This document shows, piece by piece, positions 34,601 through 38,026 of a stretch of 38,026 nucleotides of DNA. Made by a program: the position numbers and the translations under genes. Origin of the DNA: a virus; the IMG/VR virus record IMGVR_UViG_3300022931_000004, positions 1 through 38,026 of that record, one strand, 5' to 3'. Numbering within the stretch: the stretch's first letter is position 1; every line of letters begins with the position of its first letter. The notes beneath the pieces were generated by a model. It saw nothing but the letters and a program-made list of their open reading frames with translations, made no database searches and was not told the origin of the DNA.

Positions 34601-35296
34601 CACCATGTAGGGAACACTGTCTATGCCCTGTGAGATAAGAGTACCTAGATCGTTAAATAAAGCATTCTTAGTAGCTTCCCAATTACCACTATTTTTAGCA
34701 ATCGTGGTGAAAGCTGTATGGGCAGCTACTTGTTCTTTACGATTAACTGGAACTTTAGTTTTAAGGTTCGCAGAGAAGTCTTTAATTGCTTTAAGATTTT
34801 CAGGATCTGTAGTAAACGCTGAGGCAGCTTGTGCTCCCAGATCGATAGTGGTCTGAACAATAGCATTTGCTTTGGTACCTAAGAAATCTGTAGGGGCTCC
34901 TGCTTTTACAGCTCTGGCATTTTCTTGATTATATCCAGCAAATTCTCGGGCATTTAATTCAGTTAACCCGGGAATGAATACACCTTCAGCAGTGGTTACT
35001 GAATAGGTGCCGTCTTCATGTAAAGATATAGGCCCTTCTTGAGATACAATTGGGGAATTGGCTTTAAGACTGGTAGCCTCTTCACCAACTTCTTTAAATA
35101 TCTCTGTACTACCAGGAGTAACTTCTCTGAATAGATCAGTATCGACATCTTGCGCAGTTTGTCTGAACAAATCTGCATCAGCAAGCTGAGAAGATGGTAA
35201 AAAGGAATTTTTAGCATCAGCAACAAGCGTAGCTGTTTCAGCTTTTTTTGATAATACTTGATCTCGAACAGCTAAAAGACGTTCATCAAAATTCAT
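22670..35296 (-). CDS. Giant virion RNA polymerase (N4 vRNAP-like) with two zincin-like domains
   Basis: A 4208-residue protein, predicted to be carried in the virion, enter the cell with the DNA and transcribe early genes. A single-subunit RNAP core is visible. QNQHR (R2224) followed by GNINPQQSK corresponds to DxxGR. Motif A is LLEIDGISNG (D2363). Motif B has R2465-x3-K2469-x7-Y2477-G. Motif C is LALHDAIM (D2747). These spacings resemble the N4 mini-vRNAP residues I recall (R424, D559, K670, Y678, D951). Zinc motifs HELIH (1381-1385, with E1454) and HEMVH (3170-3174, with E3247) flank the core. Around 228-255 and 330-385 are Ala/Gly-rich hydrophobic stretches. Charged helical linkers fill about 400-1100, and a probable SH3-like segment lies near 1115-1170. 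The C-terminus (about 4000-4180) resembles domains of phage polyvalent proteins. The ATG overlaps the previous stop. Confidence 0.87.
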   Translation of the reverse strand: MNFDERLLAVRDQVLSKKAETATLVADAKNSFLPSSQLADADLFRQTAQDVDTDLFREVTPGSTEIFKEVGEEATSLKANSPIVSQEGPISLHEDGTYSVTTAEGVFIPGLTELNAREFAGYNQENARAVKAGAPTDFLGTKANAIVQTTIDLGAQAASAFTTDPENLKAIKDFSANLKTKVPVNRKEQVAAHTAFTTIAKNSGNWEATKNALFNDLGTLISQGIDSVPYMVAFTIGGPVAQTAILTSLAIGKGNQAIEEFTEKNGRRPTEKEATRIKLWSAVGTVAEKYGDMAAVKAIPGRLAWIKQVQKTVKEVTPPSILSLTVLRPARGLAGEGLSGGITSATEQLAAEGEITDTAAITYDALAEAAGTPGGVATIVAGLTGVHASIKLTERLADAAISPSSKTKIKESIEKEIAGIKAILAGQETIKFGNTEEGDKYIKKLAEIEVTLAAANIDIDGNFDKEKADTENAIFNGMYMAYKEANPLSSNEEANVETRKQLRKEIAALEAHKKEVTEKLDTPLSGDETVDHIKELEDTKVFLEGLLEKGDFSDKTITKDLKDAKETIKPSKENTEIEDDEFNTIIKDANKSTTQKTIESLTKVSKRVLSASQKAALVISNNKLIKKLTDKVGTVLDVVDKVSFFGSIGPTIAEIQTAIDTAKNDHDRVLLQAQLDALKIEEQLDTKSVDKTMAEVHDEVEEGTSQRWRGIKSYQDEILDIINSDMHYQLAQQKITVLEQRLKVHADNLQNKADKFAEAHKLALADPQGRSIRVVSRSDKKARGERAVRYEIPKGDDKYVTEKNKKAPFTTIIHKKSNTLITVVTKEASYGQLTTQVVKGHKTTSFHKNAQQLKRDKANAAAQLAKAKSIEGNIKTVADPATQKDINKLKNPEGKTSPKADPVEASAQPEPTQGSDKTTKSDVFHSNSPGVKRAFDIFDIEKLQEQIKRLEKILANPETIKANSEHTAAERIAQAKLNLEAAKIQLEYLQEGQEKGLASPESIRFIVVKTDQLKAQLAKLKSGTKAHTAKAAELKEANDALTALIDKDVETELDLKEEENAKKSKTGTTGQAPGSGKETSSTTVPPKRSGQNRNNERGKPQAAPTKKKKVPSDSPIKVGDKVQWTLRGVDQFKEPTTVLKIYPLTPDGFTYVKLEGTNTGALITELTVVDSTKQTIPKTFEFTKDESFALADPENGYSPEDIQRLLDDPVFAAEALAEAKPTPLTAEEQAAEDLEREENDDFGITEDFADGGDTVKIVAALERLQASRQAPSTNKLTKTLLKGFKTTDVALQWLIDNAVNPEFKGVAKQLLGTVGKLEVRFSEKRPDSALGSTIVTVDGVEVQRDIEPTGTSTSVTEFIGIVIYANALDNKVLTTEEVLLHELIHVAVRNTFTNPITKAQKAAVKELHKINSLLRVEFDAIEHGGRDPERAFGGKLTKKEINILEKLVNQTPEEFITYGLTNKLYQNILKKLPPQYEYGETPKNKPSSLWSQFVSVVRIVLNIPEHQHTLLTQILEASSDLILIADVIIPSNESFEDVDLDAIFGAEGNFGDFENEFAGESAEEQTPKEFLEADANREQTAEIEEIDDLAPSDVTDRFIPIEELSKQALYLVFPEVITRNGKLKIKEQANLTGPQRKQFGLILNQLASLFDLDVIKNRKKDFPALLDALKDLGDTKNFIEVTKDTLPIVITDEQLTENKTKALPGRKRAAQKKGEKAPTLEELKADSGDSALGILSKKFAELVQVRVNKKGKEATGIFALPDVVFKSDAMLQRALITLGLSRPAAVQMTIEYNRFAKKYQDIKLTETFSTGIPAARKPLSLLHRGEEGLPPQIIFAMAIGSMQMISRNPTNIAFRSGFAKSEFLYNTYTDLTGEESEQLDEVGSGYNNTAESTGKSIAALLKITSVDVETSGYFDHLEIALGLAAIQIEHGPSTKLNKLTFEERSKLPDSRYHVASHIWNFKQVPYNADRKFNSKITQEIADELNKDVTKPKNLKYHSQTTYPTVASLQAVMQQLRNKLSKDKTALKAIMADMAILRAELNYRSKTVGLRDATEYKHIQIHTPRVTTISEDGTKEHKETPFEFSDKEAAALKETEEAFGIQSHNKFPLQKPSKNIVTEVRNSNGKVPEEVTETLTGMHNNAWTKAQAMDMLSLVAEIPGLRAVIDTLAGVVKIHKRAHEAVKLSDSASNANKTIALDEVLEANKPENNKLEKFFFTYRLQNQHRILMDGNINPQQSKVTRQLLRSDDKVTVYTKDNIHLFKQSVASHLGVKIDKQNLAASEAEFDTIVNDPHVQRAVIILANLGKNPKKDKKLKTLLPKIQNKFGGDISIFAALVALTNYMPDGKPPTEVSESFSSDTLLEIDGISNGFAQNVGQFPNLYGEEFNEQVQNQVGIYKGKEGDEIHHNTDALDIYHTLVEKVIEGEDADIAAEYARKRNQFFNEDAYKNKDTALKAIYKQLRDENSRDLVKYPFLIFMYGGGIKSISEGVAKLIVGEIYQQLSALNIKYQDLVEDKTLTEAQKAPLLVAEIKKIRKLADHLETIGAFKFNKGKTDRFQSRDDFVRSIVKGTSQTKYLNDSFLITNVGEVLAPRFHHGLTGMLGGTQQARDAVIQSGEILHAAFMVHFEKAYAEKLGKRSSLSKKEIDALIEEQLLDVFPQYKGPLMTKEERAFVDLTKRALSQAISNEEVSKFAFTNEKGTPSDVGGSPRQSVFVSPGVSALIRLIINMDSAILTKVLAKFPNALALHDAIMANPSILEDVSNEYGNVFNELHKNHSILQTISDQVDTVIKITEAKDKANGNRALMQALNTWLITEGHQNQFARKTEDIQDLNAFRANIAEALAIVTEGRAERQKEVSKAGGKVFNHQLFLARKESKKAKKNTKPKVKKKKVTLETELEKKVVISVKRAKRPKMTETIDIIVTPTDSDTIPSVLHGGKDVPAIILGNFAVHKGQPDSGKNKDIFGKGKTSQVTHIPSGVVVVRNLTAQKAYEWAYDFSALLAEANIDTAGIKTRKDIDRVTPIWRFARNALMADDVDTAKREFLKEHSTTDPDSLNQFASLDNLKRDNEVTIMNKDVNGSNLISLFDTFAEFSANYYASTEDMNAHTLVLNRIMNMLAKGMDATTQINLTVEEIDGITQGNYDLARDAVRLSLSRQPPVSANGQSPQEVYTHEMVHAMVAAALASEPLLARRVEQLYNQTLHEIGPVSKGHLIFLEGITNPSAEDVIAAKRQYNYLFDNPTKEANRLHEFLAYAVTNKSLIKYLSGTNIKLPVRNKGLLGKLLHLVDLIVDEFKALINRKFHKRQGRANSFEEMIAVTEQLIAIQSKHESILRKEITKIYTHLSDTDQKIRNYAEEQGLKLIQLESVGIFKQVVSDLASVGALTMSDSASAHNARQHMFLTLNKTLRSIANEVGRGSLSKIMIDRLLHAKVNISKARQEAERFTTNWFNGIWKTVKPSDPHGMTVDMREALTDVLLRADISSLKLIGLSSRAIVRLIGADRISRQAILKEQAAILTKLNIARSHRAIKYADELGYHISTGNTKLHGAYQNAYSLAIGELDNPTAEQVQLLDAYASLAALNYADPRKLEQVKTLANNEMEANSKDNGIVDMIDSHLLFKRNSLEHLFKSNPTQMVKGYIIERVDNFTSMRTGFSTQEKQMSKEGYTEAYSLGEILGIPQAHDTLYITRTTPEVPDASGVVSTTNQRNMGTTLTEILAKHKGFQDSNGNPDFFKIERKVAAFHQTQLAEGKVLIENKKIKLRPLRDDQNKIVDYRVMMGNETKKQLLRPDLEIQNVFAHMHSVYIDRKNTIDNDLEVVKLLVHEQSDMHKSHPDIFIDFINDPNYVDRFRKLPKEVRDYMKSFAVNGKFMVREDIVDKVFGYKVWDFSQFKFLQGESMGRVKRYVGIFHYILRQIVGYGKDRIVVAMPKVVFGNMISNIAQLSMRNIPITFTIRKILEGFHEYQRYRKDTDARTSLLHRIGSKQLGANSPEAIKAEQLKVRIENNKIHRMTAAGLNSLIVEDVNEAQIDGFFNRIKRTLKVDKTFSEFADRVPNSVSETAAIMFMTKTSAPYQLARQMVQLTDFLGRYVMIEHLTTVENKDFEVAMHESLDAFVLFDEALTPALEAIDAVGATSFISYFMRNQRAARRLAQTNPTGVGLSAAIQGLTGIPTLGNVNAAWLSGDISPNMLQFDDLLDEANNVSLLEALKDIFG
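32562..32582. repeat. GC-rich inverted repeat inside the giant gene
   Basis: GTCGGC (32562-32567) and GCCGAC (32577-32582) form a perfect 6-bp stem with a 9-nt loop. It lies within a conspicuously GC-rich patch of about 70 bp in an AT-rich gene. The patch encodes a low-complexity Pro/Ala/Glu/Ser linker. It may be a small foreign insertion or simply a linker of different codon choice. Confidence 0.45.
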
Positions 35297-37365
35297 TATT
35301 TCCCAAATCCAAAGAATTTTTTAACATCATTAACTCGGTTATATCGTTTTAATTGTATAGCGTCCTTAGGATCATTAGGATCTAGAGCAGCAATTGCTGC
35401 TTCTAATTTAGCTACTGCTTCTGGATCAGGACTTAATGCATTTTTAAGATTTTGTTCATATTTTTTTAAATTAGCTTTCTTTTTAGCTCTGTATTCTTCT
35501 TTTGTTAATCCCTTCGGAGTTACTTTTTCAGCACTTTTCTCTAGCTGACTTTTCTTCTTATTAGCTTCAGCAGTTGCAGCATCTATTGCAGCAATTGCAT
35601 CTCCTAAATCTGTCTTTTTACCAAAACTTCTTTGTATAACTTGAAATAATGCAGGAATTTCTCGATCAGAAATATCTGTTTCTTTATCGTCAGCTAATGA
35701 AAAATCATTATGATTATAAGGAATATAATCCTGATTAAAATTAGCTTTTGCATACAAATCTAATACACCTAAATTTAATTGTTCTTGTCCTTCAAGTGAT
35801 AATCCAGGTAGTGCCTTGCGTAGTTTTATAAACGTATTAGAAATGCTGTTTCGCAATGCTCGAATATTTTCTTTATCCCAATCAACATCTTTCAACCGAG
35901 TCTGTACACGATCATAAATACTGGCTTCAGGATCACGATTTAGTGTTTCAATATCTTCTTGGTTTAAATCATATTTCTTTGCAACTGTTTCTCTAGATCT
36001 GGCTTCTAATTTATTTTTAAGTTCAAGTGCTTGAGTAACTCGACGAAATTTTATTTTCGCAGGATTATTATCATTGATAGCTTTATCAGCAATTGTTTCT
36101 AATTGAGATTCAGTCATCCAATGAAATTTACTTGGTTGTCCTAAATTTCCAACAATTCCATCGCGCAATTGTTTATATAAGTCAAATGTGTATGCGTTTT
36201 CCTTAAGTGTAGAAGTAGATTCGCCAGTAAGACGCTCTAACCTAGCATCAATATCAGTAGAATATCGATCTACTAATCTATCTTCGATAGGTTTAAGTAA
36301 TGCTTTGTTTTCTTCAGACATTCTTCCGTCAATAGCGCCCTGTCTTAAGACATCATATGCGGCAATATCGTTATCTAAATTACCACTAGGCTGAAAAGCA
36401 GCTATGCTATCTTGAACAGCTATTTTATCTGTTCGATCTTTACGCACATTTTCTTCTCTTGCCTGATCGTTTGCTAATTTGAGAGCTTTATAAGCAACGT
36501 TATTATCGTATTCATCGTTTATACGTTTAGTCTCTAAATTTTTTTGAGCGTTATCAATTTTGTCCTGCTCATCTTTAGTTTGAGCTCGCTTTCTTGCATC
36601 ACTTAAAGCCTGAGATTCTTGTTCAAAGATACGTTGCTTATTTATAGCATCTTGCTTCAGAGCTTCGTGCTCTTCTCGTTTATATTTAAGGCCTCGTTTA
36701 TCTGAGATTGATTGATATTTAGCAGATTTAGTTTTGTACTGTTCTCCTTCTACTTTGAGTGGATTTATTTTTTCAGCTAAATCTATATCTTGTAATTGAC
36801 CAAACGTATCTAAACTGTTTTTGGTAATTTCTTGACCTTGTTTAATTAATGCTCCAGGACGGAGAGCTTCAAGATGTGCTGCTTCTTTTTTACTGGCATC
36901 TAATGACTGTATTGCTTGATCTAAAGAAACAGGATTGATTTCTTTGCTGTGCCGTAATGCTTCTTTAGTGGTATCGAGAGTTACTGCGTCTTGTAGGATA
37001 TCTCGTTCGTCTGCTGTTACAGCTCGACCCTCAGCTGCTACTGCACGGCCTTCGGCCGATACTCTAAAATCTTGATTTTGAGCATCAACAAATCCTTTGC
37101 TAATATCATCGAGATCTAAAAACGATTGATCGCTATTAGCTAACAGAGCTTTCCGTGCTTCATCAGTTTTTAACTGAGCGGCTTGTACTTGGAATTTATC
37201 TGTAGCGTTAGTAACATAATCTTCTAATGCCTCTTCGCCGGTATTAACCATACCGCCAAGACTGGCAATAATATCTTTATTGGTATTGCGTATGTTATTT
37301 AAAATACCTGAACTATCAGCCGCTCTTATTTGGTGAGCTCTCTGGTAATCAATCACTTTAGCCAT
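35296..37365 (-). CDS. Probable internal virion / ejection protein (T7 gp15-like position)
   Basis: A 689-residue, highly charged and almost wholly helical protein with long coiled-coil-like stretches, no signal peptide and no catalytic motif. A short tandem repeat (AEGRAVAAEGRAVTADE) lies near 105-121. It sits between a 198-aa and a 4208-aa gene. The size order 198-689-4208 parallels the T7 internal core genes 14, 15 and 16 (about 196, 747 and 1318 aa). A function as an ejection or core protein is inferred from that order and composition. AGAGG before the ATG supports the start, and its stop overlaps the giant gene's ATG. Confidence 0.7.
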   Translation of the reverse strand: MAKVIDYQRAHQIRAADSSGILNNIRNTNKDIIASLGGMVNTGEEALEDYVTNATDKFQVQAAQLKTDEARKALLANSDQSFLDLDDISKGFVDAQNQDFRVSAEGRAVAAEGRAVTADERDILQDAVTLDTTKEALRHSKEINPVSLDQAIQSLDASKKEAAHLEALRPGALIKQGQEITKNSLDTFGQLQDIDLAEKINPLKVEGEQYKTKSAKYQSISDKRGLKYKREEHEALKQDAINKQRIFEQESQALSDARKRAQTKDEQDKIDNAQKNLETKRINDEYDNNVAYKALKLANDQAREENVRKDRTDKIAVQDSIAAFQPSGNLDNDIAAYDVLRQGAIDGRMSEENKALLKPIEDRLVDRYSTDIDARLERLTGESTSTLKENAYTFDLYKQLRDGIVGNLGQPSKFHWMTESQLETIADKAINDNNPAKIKFRRVTQALELKNKLEARSRETVAKKYDLNQEDIETLNRDPEASIYDRVQTRLKDVDWDKENIRALRNSISNTFIKLRKALPGLSLEGQEQLNLGVLDLYAKANFNQDYIPYNHNDFSLADDKETDISDREIPALFQVIQRSFGKKTDLGDAIAAIDAATAEANKKKSQLEKSAEKVTPKGLTKEEYRAKKKANLKKYEQNLKNALSPDPEAVAKLEAAIAALDPNDPKDAIQLKRYNRVNDVKKFFGFGK

Positions 37366-37378
37366 GATACGCCTCTAC

Positions 37379-37975
37379 TTAAATGGTTTCATTGAGCACA
37401 TACCCACCTGCTCGCTTACCAATAGATTTAAAGTTATTATCTGCAAGAATTTGATTATTGATCAATCGTTTCTGAACTCTTTGATCTTCTGCCCGGGCTG
37501 CTATATTAGAAGTATTTACAGCTCGATTATCTTCGAGCGCTTGTTTATTAAGAGCAAGCTGATCTTTTTGCAGAGATAGCCCATAGGCATCTTTAAGAAA
37601 ATCTAACCCTTTTAGACCTAAACCAAGATTATCGAAATTAAAAAAGGAACTGTCATCACTAAGACCAGTAAAATTGCCCCTATTACTAAAATTACTATTA
37701 ACTAGTTCGCCTTGCCCTTTTGGTCCGAATTGAAAATCATCACCAAGTTTAAATGACTTAAACTGATCAGTAACACTGCTTAGTTTAGGAGTATCACCTG
37801 GCACAGAATAGCCTTTAAGTCTTCTTATCTTTTCCTGCAAATCTGGACCAGTATTTGGTGTTTGAAAGGGCAAAGCAGACTGCCCAAGATCTCTATTATG
37901 CCCATTGTATGGAGCAATTATTCCATTTCGACTATTGTTATTTGGAAATTTGCTTTCGTATCCAGTATGTGGCAT
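37379..37975 (-). CDS. Probable small internal virion protein (T7 gp14-like position)
   Basis: A 198-residue protein with a Gly/Asn/Pro-rich, poorly ordered first half. The C-terminal half is helical, with LSLQKDQLALNKQALEDN, a pattern common in podoviral internal or ejection proteins. GAGG before the ATG supports the start. It lies 13 nt upstream of the 689-aa gene and is the first of three minus-strand genes seen here. The transcript must begin to the right of the window. Identity is inferred from position and composition. Confidence 0.65.
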   Translation of the reverse strand: MPHTGYESKFPNNNSRNGIIAPYNGHNRDLGQSALPFQTPNTGPDLQEKIRRLKGYSVPGDTPKLSSVTDQFKSFKLGDDFQFGPKGQGELVNSNFSNRGNFTGLSDDSSFFNFDNLGLGLKGLDFLKDAYGLSLQKDQLALNKQALEDNRAVNTSNIAARAEDQRVQKRLINNQILADNNFKSIGKRAGGYVLNETI

Positions 37976-38026
37976 GTTCTTTCCTCAAAATTAAGTTAAC
38001 GTATCTTACTGGTATTTAACATAATT
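37976..38026 (-). other. Upstream region of the 198-aa virion gene
   Basis: The 51-bp edge of the window contains the GAGGAAAG ribosome site of the minus-strand gene at 37975. Further right, GTTAACGTATC and a related TAAATACC segment are AT-rich. No clear promoter or terminator can be assigned. Any late promoter probably lies outside the window. Confidence 0.3.

Noticed and set aside
23627-37579. Plus-strand ORFs of 60-180 codons opposite the three minus-strand genes
   Set aside because: They are shadows of the long minus-strand genes: no ribosome sites, no recognisable domains, unusual Ser/Ile/Leu-rich composition.
1-38026. CRISPR array, insertion sequence or integrase/attachment site
   Set aside because: No regularly spaced repeats, transposase, integrase or att-like tRNA duplication was seen. 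The only mobile elements are the two insertions in the polymerase gene.

Overview
This window looks like part of the genome of a lytic, AT-rich podovirus-type phage related to the N4-like group (Schitoviridae-like). The evidence is gene content and order, not a database match. Two genes encode single-subunit (T7/N4-type) RNA polymerases. One is compact (1969-3711). The other is buried inside a giant 4208-residue protein (22670-35296, minus strand) whose catalytic-motif spacing matches what I recall of the N4 virion RNA polymerase. Between them lie a MoxR AAA+ ATPase, a VWA/zincin protein, a family A DNA polymerase, a Dda/RecD-like helicase, a Cas4-like nuclease, ThyX, a primase-ATPase, a RecA-like ATPase, an N4 gp45-like ssDNA-binding protein and a RuvC-like resolvase. 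That order resembles the N4 middle region. The host cannot be told from this sequence.

Layout. The plus strand (82-22673) is a dense early/middle block of overlapping genes with Shine-Dalgarno sites. 82-1940 holds small unknown genes, including a triple zinc-finger protein and a tiny membrane protein. 1969-3711 is the compact RNA polymerase, followed by a structured RNA, an intrinsic terminator and a second structured RNA. 4030-8602 holds the AAA+ and VWA genes, an ATP-dependent DNA ligase and small genes. 8620-12460 is the DNA polymerase gene, broken into three pieces by an HNH-AP2 endonuclease cassette and by a second ORF of unknown function. 12429-14731 holds the helicase and nuclease. 14738-15129 holds tRNA-Thr(UGU) and a cluster of structured RNA elements. 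15130-19689 holds ThyX, the primase and the RecA-like ATPase. 19690-19993 is another structured non-coding region. 19994-22673 holds dCMP deaminase, SSB, resolvase and small genes.

The minus strand (37975 to 22670) holds three virion genes in the order 198, 689 and 4208 aa. This resembles the T7 gp14-gp15-gp16 ejection series, with the last member replaced by a giant virion RNA polymerase. The two strands converge, and their last stop codons overlap at 22670-22673.

How it probably works (inference from N4). The giant polymerase enters the cell with the DNA and transcribes early genes, and the compact polymerase transcribes middle genes. The primase, RecA-like ATPase, SSB, polymerase, helicase, nuclease, ligase and resolvase replicate and process the genome. 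ThyX and dCMP deaminase supply dTMP.

The most unusual items are: the three-piece DNA polymerase, whose two insertions are bounded by short direct repeats and restore one frame if removed; the twin HExxH metallopeptidase-like domains flanking the polymerase core of the giant protein; the one-chain form of the compact polymerase; and three intergenic clusters of RNA-like elements closed by long helices, one with competing pairings.
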